From the NCBI RefSeq assembly GCF_945859705.1, contig NC_079136.1:81592867-81656866 (forward strand): 64,000 nucleotides of DNA, written 5' to 3'. Origin of the DNA: Episyrphus balteatus. Taxonomy: Eukaryota > Arthropoda > Insecta > Diptera > Syrphidae. Positions within the stretch are counted from its first letter, which is position 1. Each line of letters opens with the position of its first letter. This document shows, piece after piece, positions 47,010 through 58,529 of the stretch. Below the pieces are notes generated by a model. That model worked only from the letters and a program-made list of their open reading frames with translations, was not told where the DNA came from and did not search any database. The translations under genes were made by a program, and so were the position numbers.

Positions 47010-50000
47010 GTCTATTGAATAGACCTTTTTGGATGGAACAAATTCGTTCAAGACTTTTTACTGGCGATTATGATTCCTTGGCATACAAGAATACTCTAGC
47101 CAAAAGTGCTACTAAATCCGTTGGTGCATTTCTGAGAAAACGGCAACACTGGTCGGTTTTCAGTTTTTTTGATTTAACTCGAAAACCAAGCTTGACTTTG
47201 AAATGGTTCAAAGACACTTTTCATAGCAAATTAAATTTTCTGTCAAGTTAAGATGGTTAAAAAATTTTTAAAATTATTTTTGACTAAAATTCTAACCTAA
47301 AATCAAAGAAAAAAAAGTTAAAAAATTGACAATTTTATTTTTTTTTACTAAATCAAGGGGCATTTTGTGTATGTAGCCGGGACGTCCAAACTTTGTACTA
47401 ATGAAATAAAGTAGAGGTAAAATCCTTTGATAATATGCAATTTTTAATTTTTTTTCTCAAGAAACAACTTAAATGTACCTATTCAAAAATTAGCACTTTT
47501 TCTAAATTTTTGACTTTTTTAGTTAAAAGCAAGTTTTTAAAACTCCATAAAATCGTATTAATTGGTAACTTTTAGACTTTTAAAGTAAGCATACTTCGAG
47601 GGATTGATTTAATATAAACTAAATATGACAAACAAAAAAATTTATTTGCATCCTTATGGCCTTTTGTGCAATTTTGTGTATGTGCATTTTTATAAATTCG
47701 GGTCGAATGGATGGGCAGAGAGCCATTAGCTTTGGTCTATTGCATAGAAGAACATTTAATACCAACTTTTTTACTGTTTTCAATGGCCTGAAAAACAATT
47801 CTTGTAAAATCCGCGACCAACGAAAAGTTTCTCTTGAAAAACGAAAAAAATACTCTAATGAGTTTGAAACAAAATAGCTCAGGCAAATTAGTAAATCAAA
47901 TTGCACTTTTCGCGGGACAAATTTTTTTCATAAAACGTGTTTAGGTGAATGTCCTTATCGTAAAATTGAATTTTTTGGGATGATAAGATATCGGGAACAG
48001 CCGCCATCTTGGAAAAGAGGTCGGTGCCGTTTTTATTTTATAACTCCATTTTTACTCATTTAAACCAAAAATGTCCGAGGATAAACTTATTATCAATTAA
48101 ATTATCTAAAAAATGATATACAAATGAATTCCGTGAGTTAGTTAAATTCAATTTTATAGTCGGTCAAAGTCCGGGTTCTTCTCGCAAGGTTAAGACAATA
48201 TGACATTTTTTCAAATAGCTGAAGAACTTTTGATTTGTTTGGGATTTTCTTAAAAAATGAATTATAGCACTTTTAATTATCTATGAAATGAGCCCTTTAT
48301 CGTTACTGTAACCAACATAATGTATAAGTTATCTAACGTCGAAGTTCACATTCTACCAGTCAAAAGTGAGAAAATATCAAGTTTTCTTCTATTAGACCGA
48401 GCAAATTTTTGAAGTGGAGGTATAACCAAAATATAAGTAAACAGTTTTTTAACTATATTCGTCTAAATATTGAATTCAAAGTTTGAAATCTTTAATGTTA
48501 ACCTTTATATGGTTTTCGAGGTTTTAAATGAAGTGAATTTTCCAATTAATGTGAATAAGCTAAAGTGACACTATTTAAAATTCTAAATATAAGAACTGAT
48601 GCCCTGTCATTTTTCCTAAACATGAACACCTCAATCTCAGCATTACGATAAGTATAACTCAAGATATGAGGTGTGTAAGCCGTTATGTTTTCGAGACTAT
48701 TGTGTTTAATTTTTGATTGTTTATTTGAACTATTGAAATTCCAAATATGTTCAGTTAAAAAATCGTATATCATGACTTCGACGTTTGGTTGCTTCTACAA
48801 TGTGATGGTTACAAAAACAATAAAAGGTTCATTTCATAGATAATTAAAAGTGCTATATTTCATTCTTTTAGAAAATCCCAAACAAATCAAAAGTTCTTCA
48901 GATATTTTAAAAAATGTCATATTGTCTTAACCTTGAGAGAAGAACCCGGACTTTGACCGACTATAAAATTGAATTTAACTAACTCATGGAATTCATTTGT
49001 ATATCATTTTTTAGATAATTTAATTGATAATAAGTCTATCCTCGGACATTTTTGGTTTAAATGAGTAAAAATGGAGTTATAAAATAAAAACGGCACCGAC
49101 CTCTTTTCCAAGATGGCGACTGTTCACGATATCTTATCATCCCAAAAAATTCACTTTTACGATAAGGACATTCACCTAAACACGTTCCATGAAAAAAATT
49201 TGTCCCGCGAAAAGTGCAATTTGATTTACTAATTTGCCTGAGCTATTTTGTTTCAAACTCATTAGAGTATTTTTTTCGTTTTTCAAGAGAAACTTTTCGT
49301 TGGTCGCGGATTTTACAAGAATTGTTTTTCAGGCCATTGAAAACAGTAAAAGAGTTGGTATTAAATGTTCTTCTATGCAATAGACCAAAGCTAATGGCTC
49401 TCTGTCCATCCATTCGACCCGAATTTATAAAAATGCACATACACAAAATTGCACAAAAGGCCATAAGGATGCAAATAAATTTTTTTGTTTGTCATATTTA
49501 GTTTATATTAAATCAATCCCTCGAAGTATGCTTACTTTAAAAGTCTAAAAGTTACCAATTAATACGATTTTATGGAGTTTTAAAAACTTGCTTTTAACTA
49601 AAAAAGTCAAAAATTTAGAAAAAGTGCTAATTTTTGAATAGGTACATTTAAGTTGTTTCTTGAGAAAAAAAATTAAAAATTGCATATTATCAAAGGATTT
49701 TACCTCTACTTTATTTCATTAGTACAAAGTTTGGACGTCCCGGCTACATACACAAAATGCCCCTTGATTTAGTAAAAAAAAATAAAATTGTCAATTTTTT
49801 AACTTTTTTTTCTTTGATTTTAGGTTAGAATTTTAGTCAAAAATAATTTTAAAAATTTTTTAACCATCTTAACTTGACAGAAAATTTAATTTGCTATGAA
49901 AAGTGTCTTTGAACCATTTCAAAGTCAAGCTTGGTTTTCGAGTTAAATCAAAAAAACTGAAAACCGACCAGTGTTGCCGTTTTCTCAGAAATGCACCAAC

Positions 50001-50120
50001 GGATTTAGTAGCACTTTTGGCTAGAGTATTCTTGTATGCCAAGGAATCATAATCGCCAATAAAAAGTCTTGAACGAATTTGTTCTATTTTTGCTCTGGAG
50101 CTCGGGTCTATTAAATAGAC
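47010..50120. mobile_element. Fold-back element family, copy B (3.11 kb)
   Basis: Same family as 17487-20596, with 1.3-kb complementary arms, a 0.5-kb centre and TA on both sides (47008-47009 and 50121-50122). Its end types are swapped relative to copies A and C. The left end has the TTTTGGATGG variant and the right end carries the CGAGCTCCAGAGC variant. The centre nevertheless runs in the same direction as in A and C. The arm text is closer to perfect symmetry than in copy A. Confidence 0.92.
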
Positions 50121-50210
50121 TATTATTGGGTCTACTATATTTTCATGTTGTTCTTATTTCGTTTCCCCAAAGTAATATAATAAAAAAAGTAAATAAAGCT
50201 TAAAGATAAC

Positions 50211-50640
50211 AAATGTCACACCCGAAACGAATATTTATCCCACCGTAACGTTTATTTGTCATCTTTAACCTTTTTTCACACCTGTAATATTTATTTATCA
50301 AATCCGCAACTTCTGTTTGCCACACCCTCAACGTTTTTATTTGTTTGTCACACCCGAACCAGGACAATTTAACAATGAACAAATTGCATTACATATTCTT
50401 ATTTAAGGTTTTTCAAATGTCACGCCCGTAACGCCTTTAATATTGTATTTAAACTAAATTCACTTACTTATGATTAAGTATTAATATTTAATAATGGCTA
50501 AAAAACCTAAGTACAAGTAGTGTCACACCCGTAACAAGAAAGAAATATGAAAAAAAAAAACAACAAAATAGCTCAAAAACCAAAAAAGAAAAATTACGTA
50601 TTAAGGGTTATAGAAATTTTAAAAAAGTGTTGTACCTTAT
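50211..50640. repeat. Cluster of TGTCACACCCGTAACG-like words (site 3)
   Basis: Variants lie at about 50214 (TGTCACACCCGAAACG), 50250 (CCACCGTAACGTTTAT), 50346 (TGTCACACCCGAACC), 50418 (TGTCACGCCCGTAACG) and 50520 (TGTCACACCCGTAACA). The cluster starts only about 90 bp beyond fold-back copy B. The 60-residue minus frame here is a translation of the repeat. Confidence 0.65.
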
Positions 50641-51640
50641 ACCCGTAAAACATCACATGTCTCCAAGTCACCCTGTTTAAATGTGCAACCACAAATCCTT
50701 TTGCCTCCTACTTATGGTGGTTTTGCTGTTAAAATATAAGCTTGTTTCAAAAAAAAAAAAAAAAAATGATAAAATAAACTTTTATTCCATTACCTCATTT
50801 GGGAAACTCACTTTTAATTGATATATGGTGCACCACCACCGGAACTCTCTGATGTAGCCCGCATCCTGTCATGTACAAAATGTACTATCTGTCTGTTTCC
50901 ATACATTGTGTGTGTCTGTGAAAGTATTTGTGTGTGTGTGTATGTGAGAATTAATATTGCTAAGGAATCCTCTTAACTTAAGGATAAAAAGTGTTTTTTC
51001 ATTGTCAGACGGTGTGATTGCAGTAACAACTTGCCTTTCAAAAGTTGTTGTTTTGATATAATAATTGAAATTGTAAACAATATAACTTTTTATTTCAACG
51101 AGTCAAACAAATAACGAGTACTATCAATTACGTATTCTGATTTTTTTTTGTTGTTGTTGTCAGAAATACACATTCATAAGTTTTGTGGATTTGTGGAAAA
51201 ATAGGAACAAGTTGGAGAATGGTTTAAGTGCTTTTCAAAAGGTATTACGATACAAATTATCGTGGTTATCCCTAGAGAAAAAATGTAGTTAAAAAAACCA
51301 ATTTTGAAAAAAATGATCAATTCAAATTGAAAATTGCTACAGTTTTCCAGATCAAATCAGCCATTCTCAGTGAAAAAGGTTACTTTTAAATCTGATAAGA
51401 GAACCGTATTCCAACGTCAGAAAACCAACTGGGACGGTTTTAATCATTTTTGCAAACAATTTTTTACTGGTTCCTATTATTTCGCGATAGTCACGTAGAT
51501 TCATGCGTGAAATTTAATTCTCTCCGCGATGAGACATTTTATCCTGAGTAGGGTAAAAATTATCAAATCCCACCGAGAAAACAGGTAAGAGTTAAAACAA
51601 GTTTAAAAAGCTTGTAACGCATATTTTCGACGAACCAAAA
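50641..51640. other. AT-rich intronic sequence, no gene seen
   Basis: A TG-rich stretch lies near 50915-50947. No exon or element ends were recognised. Confidence 0.4.
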
Positions 51641-51651
51641 AAGTTAGACAA

Positions 51652-51870
51652 GTGAAGTCCATTTTGCGTCGTACTACTAAAAATAGAGATACTTTCTTAA
51701 GCCGCACTACCCGAATGTGGAATGCTTTACCAAGGTCTGTTTAAAGTAAATTCATTGTTATATTCAGAAATTTAAAACCAATGTATATCGGTATCTCCTT
51801 TTAAAACTAATCAATGATCGCAGTGTGTTTAAAAACTTAACGGTAGTCATAATCCCTTGAGTGGACGCTG
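51652..51870 (+). pseudogene. Decayed non-LTR retrotransposon: C-terminal end of ORF2
   Basis: The plus strand reads VKSILRRTTKNRDTFLSRTT then RMWNALPRSV, followed by a stop or frame change and SKFIVIFRNLK. This matches the common C-terminal pattern of Jockey-like and related non-LTR polymerases, an R-T-N/x-F-x-RT-x-R-x-WN-x-LP-x-VF segment followed by FK-type helices. Later text near 51850-51870 (CCCTTGAGTGGACGCTGATA) also resembles the 3' end of such elements. The upstream reverse transcriptase is missing, and the copy is dead. Confidence 0.7.
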
Positions 51871-52373
51871 ATAAAAATCGGACCTAGCTAAATTAAAGAA
51901 AGAAACTGTGTAAATATTAGCTTTAATTATCTAAATTTAAAGGGAACTGGTATACATATTCAAATTTTAAATAAACCAAAGAAAATTCAAAGTTTTCAAA
52001 AAAAAAAGATAAATTAAAAAAAAAAATTTCATATCGTTTTTGGATATTTTTTCTTTTTAAGTTTCAGTTTAATCTTATCACTCATAATTATAAATTAGCG
52101 GCACATTTTCTAAAAAAACGTAAAACGGCCTATTTTGATAGCTTTTCTAAATTGATCTCAAATGTAAGAAAAATTTTTTTTTAAAAGTAAACTTAGTTTC
52201 TATGTAGAGAATTAAATGAAATTTTCAAACAATGTATCCTTGAATTTTCTGTAAAGTGATCCGTTGTTGAGATATTGATAGTCTAAAAAAAATCGTAGAA
52301 GTTTAAAACAAAAAGAATCTTGAAGCCAAATAAATAGCTTTTCTAAAAATAATTATCGTTTTATCGCAAAATA

Positions 52374-55300
52374 GTCTATTTAATAGACCCGAGCTCCAGA
52401 GCAAAAATAGAACAAATTCGTTCAAGACTTTTTATTGGCGATTATGATTCCTTGGCATACAAGAATACTCCAGCCAAAAGTGCTACTAAATCCGTTGGTG
52501 CATTTCTGAGAAAACGGCAACACTGGTCGGTTTTCAGTTTTTTTGATTTAACTCGAAAACCAAGCCTGACTTTGAAATGGTTCAAAGACACTTTTCATAG
52601 CAAATTAAATTTTCTGTCAAGTTAAGATGGTTAATAAATTTTAAAAATTATTTTTGACTAAAATTCTAACCTAAAATCAAAGAAAAAAAAGTTAAAAAAT
52701 TGACAATTTTATTTTTTCTTACTAAATCAAGGGGCATTTTGTGTATGTAGCCGGGACGTCCAAACTTTGTACTAATGAAATAAAGTAGAGGTAAAATCCT
52801 TTGATAATATGCAATTTTAATTTTTTTTTGTCAAGAAACAACTTAAATGTACCTATTCAAAAATTAGCACTTTTTCTAAATTTCTGACTTTTTTAGTTAA
52901 AAGCAAGTTTTTAAAACTCGATAAAATCGTATTAATTGGTAACTTTTTGACTTTTAAAGTAAACATACTTCGAAGGATTGATTCAATATAAACTAAATAT
53001 GGCAAACAAAAAAATTTATTTGCATCCTTATGGCCTTTTGTGCAATTTTGTGTATGTGCATTTTTATAAATACGGGTTAAATGGATGGACGGAGAGCCAT
53101 TAGCTTTGGTCTATTGCATAGAAGAACATTTAATACCAACTCTTTTACTGTTTTCAATGGCCTGAAAAACAATTCTTGAAAAATCTGCGACCAACGAAAA
53201 GTTTCTCTTGAAAAACGAAAACAATACTCTAATGAGTTTGAAACAAAATAGCTCAGGCAAATTAGTAAATCCAATTGCACTTTTCGCGGGATAAATTTTT
53301 TTCATGGAACGTGTTTAGGTGAATGTCCTTATAGTAAAAGTGAATTTTTTGGGATGATAAGATTTCGGAAACAGCCGCCATCTTGGAAAAGAGGTCGGTG
53401 CCGTTTTTATTTTATAACTCCATTTTTACTCATTTAAACCAAAAATGTCCAAGGATAGACTTATTATAAATTAAATTATCTAAAAAATGATATACAAATG
53501 AATTCCGTGAACTAGTTAAATTCAATTTTATAGTCGGTCAAAGTCCAGGTTCTTCTCGCAAGGTTAAGACAATATGACATTTTTTCAAATATCCGAAGAA
53601 CTTTTTATTTGTTTGGGATTTTCTTAAAGAATGAATTATAGCACTTTTAAATATCTATAAAATGAGCCCTTTCTCGTAACTGTAACCAACATAATGTATG
53701 AGCCACCTAACGTCGAAGCTCACATTCTACTAGTCAAAAGTGAGAAAATAACAAGTTTTCTTCTATTAGATCGAGCAAATTTTTGAAATGGAGGCATAAC
53801 CAAAATATAAGTAAACAGTTTGTTAACTATATTCGTCTAAATATTGAAACCTTTATATGGTTTTCGAGGTTTTAAATGAAGTGAATTTTCCAATTAATGT
53901 GAATAAGCTAAAGTGACATTATTTATAATTCTAAATATAAGAACTGATGCCCTGTCATTTTTCCTAAACATGAACACCTCAATCTCAGCATTACGATAAG
54001 TATAACTCAAGATATGAGGCGTGTAAGCCGTTATGTTTTCGAGACTATTGTGTTTAATTTTTGATTGTTTATTTGAACTATTGAAATGTTCAGTTAAAAA
54101 ATCGTATATCATGACTTCGACGTTTGGTTGCTTCTGCAATGTGATGGTTACAAAAACAATAAAGGGTTCATTTCATCGATACTTAAAAGTGCTATAATTC
54201 ATTCTTTAAGAAAATCCCAAACAAATAAAAAGTTCTTCAGATATTTGGAAAAATGTCATATTGTCTTAACCTTGCGAGAAGAACCTGGACTTTGACCGAC
54301 TATAAAATTGAATTTAACCAATTCACGGAATTCATTTGTATATCATTTTTTAGATAATTTAATTTATAATAAGTCTATCCTTGGACATTTTTGGTTTAAA
54401 TGAGTAAAAATGGAGTTATAAAATAAAAACGACACCGACCTCTTTTCCAAGATGGCGGCTGTTCCCGATATCTTATCATCCCAAAAAATTCACTTTTACT
54501 ATAAGGACATTCACCTAAACACGTTCCATGAAAAAAATTTATCCCGCGAAAAGTGCAATTGGATTTACTAATTTGCCTGAGCTATTTTGTTTCAAACTCA
54601 TTAGAGTATTGTTTTCGTTTTTCAAGAGAAACTTTTCGTTGGTCGCAGATTTTTCAAGAATTGTTTTTCAGGCCATTGAAAACAGTAAAAGAGTTGGTAT
54701 TAAATGTTCTTCTATGCAATAGACCAAAGCTAATGGCTCTCCGTCCATCCATTTAACCCGTATTTATAAAAATGCACATACACAAAATTGCACAAAAGGC
54801 CATAAGGATGCAATTAAATTTTTTTGTTTGCCATATTTAGTTTATATTAAATCAATCCTTCGAAGTATGTTTACTTTAAAAGTCAAAAAGTTACCAATTA
54901 ATACGATTTTATCGAGTTTTAAAAACTTGCTTTTAACTAAAAAAGTCAGAAATTTAGAAAAAGTGCTAATTTTTGAATAGGTACATTTAAGTTGTTTCTT
55001 GACAAAAAAAAATTAAAATTGCATATTATCAAAGGATTTTACCTCTACTTTATTTCATTAGTACAAAAGTTTGGACGTCCCGGCTACATACACAAAATGC
55101 CCCTTGATTTAGTAAGAAAAAATAAAATTGTCAATTTTTTAACTTTTTTTTCTTTGATTTTAGGTTAGAATTTTAGTCAAAAATAATTTTTAAAATTTAT
55201 TAACCATCTTTACTTGACAGAAAATTTAATTTGCTATGAAAAGTGTCTTTGAACCATTTCAAAGTCAGGCTTGGTTTTCGAGTTAAATCAAAAAAACTGA

Positions 55301-55450
55301 AAACCGACCAGTGTTGCCGTTTTCTCAGAAATGCACCAACGGATTTAGTAGCACTTTTGGCTGGAGTATTCTTGTATGGCAAGGAATCATAATCAGCAAT
55401 AAAAACTCTTGAACGAATTTGTTCCATCCAAAAGGGTCTATTCAATAGAC
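52374..55450. mobile_element. Fold-back element family, copy C (3.08 kb)
   Basis: The third copy has the same end types and orientation as copy A: CGAGCTCCAGAGC variant on the left and the TTTTGGATGG variant on the right. TA lies on both sides (52372-52373 and 55451-55452). Relative to A and B a short deletion affects the centre (near 53848), which explains the slightly smaller size. Arm-encoded frames of 64-67 residues occur as identical mirror pairs on the two strands, showing how similar the arms still are. Confidence 0.92.
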
Positions 55451-55597
55451 TAAAAAGTAAACAAAAAAAAAAAAAAAAAATTGAAACATTTTGGTATTTG
55501 CAAAATTTCAAAGATTTAACTATTTTACCATTAGAAATAAAATATTTAGTTTTAAAATCCTCAAACAAGGAAACAAAGGAATGTAGCATATACATTA

Positions 55598-56435
55598 GGG
55601 TGGGTCAAAAAACCGTTTAGAAGATATTCGTATCCAAACCAATGCTAACTGATTTCAATAGTTTTCTTATGACCCGTATGCATTGCGATTTGGATACGAA
55701 TATCTTCTAAACGGTTAAAGCAACCAATTTGATTCCAAGGAATTTTTTGTAGAACGTTTAAGCCCCTACAAGAATATATCTTGCTAAATTGAAAATAATG
55801 AATTTTCAGAGAACTGGAAAATTTTTAAAAATATTAAATGTTTTTATAATTTTTTTTAACTTTGATCTCGAATATCTTTAGGTCCATTTTCTTCACTCGG
55901 AGTTGAACATAACTTGAGAATTTTTAATATAAAAATTCTCAAGTTTTGTTCAACTCCGAGTGAAGAAAATGGACCTTAGAATGGTTAGATTAATGAAAAA
56001 AGTTAATAAGACCTTTTTTGTGGAACAATCAATTTCCAATAAGAATATGTCTTGCGCGTTTGATTATTAAAATTTTTCAATTTGTTACAAAATTAAGAAC
56101 AAAAAACGAATTTTTAAAGATTTTCTTGATTTTTGGACCTCAAATACATATCTATTCAACGGTTAGATAAACGAAAAAAGTGTATAAGGCTTTTTTTGTA
56201 GAGCGTTCAATTTCCTACAAGAATATGAAAAGAAATTTGCTAAAAAGTCAATTAATAAAAAAATTATTTTTTTTTAGTAGAAGCTTGATGTAAAAATGGA
56301 AAATTGCAAAGCGGAGGACCTTCCCATTAATATAAAGAGCTCATATTTGGTTATGTATATTCTAGAGGGGTCTAGCAATCGATTTTTCGGAGTACCAAAT
56401 CAAAAAAAAGAATTTCGATTTTTTTTGACCCACCC
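55598..56435. mobile_element. GGGTGGGTC-ended element, complete copy with nested insertion
   Basis: The ends GGGTGGGTCAAAAAA and, at the right, TTTTTTGACCCACCC are inverted repeats, with TA outside each (55596-55597 and 56436-56437). The left part is a self-contained hairpin: AACCGTTTAGAAGATATTCG near 55611 pairs with its complement ending near 55718. A 95-bp palindrome is inserted at 55881-55975. Without it the element is about 740 bp. There is no credible coding frame. A truncated relative lies at 60128-60795. Confidence 0.88.
55881..55975. mobile_element. Nested 95-bp palindromic MITE with TTA duplication
   Basis: The insert starts GGTCCATTTTCTTCACTCGG and ends with the complement of that text, and almost the whole length folds as a hairpin. 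TTA lies on both sides (55878-55880 and 55976-55978). The sister element at 60128-60795 reads ATCTTTAGAATGG at the same place with a single TTA, which defines the empty site. A 3-bp TTA duplication is the preference of PIF/Harbinger (Tourist-like) elements; that class is inferred. Confidence 0.9.
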
Positions 56436-56530
56436 TAATATACATACTTGTTGTTTTGTCATGATACGATCATTTTTTACTGAGATACAACCTATCGAAA
56501 ATCACTAAAAAATCACAATTTTTTTTTTGT

Positions 56531-56553
56531 TCCCTTAATTTTTTGGGCTAGTG
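56531..56553. mobile_element. Solitary terminal repeat, Tc1-like
   Basis: CCCTTAATTTTTTGGGCTAG followed by TGTA resembles the right end of the element at 42118-43421 (CCCTTAATTTTTGCCAGTAGTG then TA). No matching left end was found nearby, so this is either a truncated relative or coincidence. Confidence 0.4.
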
Positions 56554-56559
56554 TATTAG

Positions 56560-57350
56560 GGTTTTATGATTGATAATAATATATACTCTGTTATTACGGA
56601 AAATGTAAGACGTATTCGAATTTGCTAAAACTAACCCTAGCACAGGCCAGGGCTCTCGCCGCTAAGTGTCTAAGGGAACACATAATTTTTTTTTCGGGTG
56701 CACGGACATTTTGTGAATTGTAAAACTAGTGCAAATTTGCTGGTCCCTAGACAAAGTCATTACGTGCGTTTCCGAACTGAATATTAATTGTTTTTTTCCA
56801 TATTTTGGTTAAAATCTCTTTTTCTCCTGTGAGTTAAACATTATGGGAACCCATTCCCATAATTTCTATATTTCTACTCTTTTACCACCATCTACAGCCG
56901 TTATCCACATGTGTAATACAAAACGAATGATGATAATGGACCACCAAGACCAACCCCCAAAAATCGTAACTAACCCCCCCCCCCTCACACTTTTTTAACT
57001 ATAGGGTAAAATCAATTAAGAATTCGGATACGGAAAATTCAGTTCGTCTGTTGGTTATTATTTTTCTGGTTAAAATCTCTGCCGGAAAATCCCAGCGAAA
57101 TCGTACATCTCTCTTGTCTGATCTGATCCCAAGTTCATTCAATTGTGTATAAAATCCAGGGAGCACGTTCAATTTTTTTTTCGTATTTGTTTTTCTTTTT
57201 AACTTTTCACGTGTTTTGCCAGTAAATAAAAGTGTATATTGTTTTTTTGTTGTATTTATTTTTGTATCAACCACGTGAACAACATCCTTCGTCTAGAGTG
57301 CGAACAAGAAAGTATATAATTTAAGAAGTAAAAGAACTTCCTGGAGTGCC

Positions 57351-57381
<31 letters not shown>

Positions 57382-58330
57382 GACTGTGTATACTCCCTTC
57401 ATGCACTCTGTGACTGTGTTTTGGTGTGGTGCTCCTTTCATATTTGCACTCTGCAATTTCTAGCTCTATTCAACTTCGGTCCATTTAGCACCAGGTTATC
57501 ACATCTAAGGGCTTTCTCCTCTCGTATATTTACACCCTTTTTCGTTCGCGTAAAAATTAAGCGGGGGGTAAAGCACGAACACGGACATGGGCGGCGAAAT
57601 GTTGGGTGTTACACTGTTTGTATCCTTTTACACTCGAGAATGTTTGTTAACAAAAGTAAATTTAATCATAAAGTGCAGATGTGCGAAGGATGCTATAGGA
57701 AATGGCGAGTGTAGTCTGTTGTAGTGTAATGGATTTTAAACATTGCATCGTTGTAACTAGCTCCTGTGCATTTGCTCCATAGCGAACTCCTCATGTTTGC
57801 TAGAGAATATTCGAACTGTGTCTGTTTTTCTGTTCCTGCTGCTGCTTCAGCTTCGACTGTTGGAATACATGAAGCGAGGATAATTCCTTTTCATGATTCT
57901 CACTCAAATGGAAAACAGCACGTACCACGTACTCTTCTATTATAGTGATGATGCTTTACTCCTCTTGTGTGTGTTTGGTTTGGTTGGATGTATCTTCCTT
58001 CCTTCAGTCGTTGTCCGTTCGTTTGGTGCTTTTGTGTATGTCTGTTCTACTGTTGTCTGTTCAAACAACTCGGCTGTAATTGCTATATTATTTCAGTTTG
58101 TTAATTTCACCCATCTCTAGTTTTCTTTGCTTGTCTCACTCTGTTTTACCTGTTTGAGTTCTTCACGTGCTCAATGTTCTTTGGTCAAGTTTATTAAAAC
58201 TCATTCCAATATTCATCCAGCCGCACTAACTAATGGACTATTTATTTTGTATATCTTTTGTTGTATATGCTTTTGTATGTAGTTACCTAGCGGTGTTTAT
58301 TTATAATTTTTGTGTATCTTTAACCTTTTA
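56560..58330. other. GC-richer intronic stretch, no gene seen
   Basis: Less AT-biased than the rest of the window, with a C-run near 56968 and a GAT trinucleotide run at about 57350-57382. Frames of 66-122 residues on both strands have no family resemblance and are partly translations of the GAT run. It may be unique intronic DNA with regulatory content, but no motif shows this. Confidence 0.35.
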
Positions 58331-58366
58331 TTTTTTTTTTTTTTTTTTTGTAATTTCAGGTAAGAC
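58331..58366 (+). promoter_or_regulatory. Recursive splice site (ratchet point) 2
   Basis: An uninterrupted run of 19 T (58331-58349) precedes GTAATTTCAG, followed directly by GTAAGA, fusing acceptor and donor at 58359/58360. It lies on the same strand as ratchet point 1, 31.6 kb further on and 4.0 kb before the candidate distal exon. The shared core AATTTCAGGTAAG with site 1 supports a common role in removing one very long intron. Confidence 0.75.
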
Positions 58367-58529
58367 GTGAATTCTTTTCCATTATTTCATAATTGTAAAA
58401 ACGACACAAATGTTGTAAGTATGTTAAAATTTTTCAGTCTTCTGATGATCGGTCCTTAAGTCAGATTTATTTTTGGTATCTTCAATGGGGGGTTTCGTGC
58501 TGGAAAGGAAAAAAAAAAAGATCTAAGCT

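Noticed and set aside
57346..57714. A 122-residue frame starting with a poly-Asp run
   Set aside because: The start is a translated GAT microsatellite and the rest lacks protein-like character.
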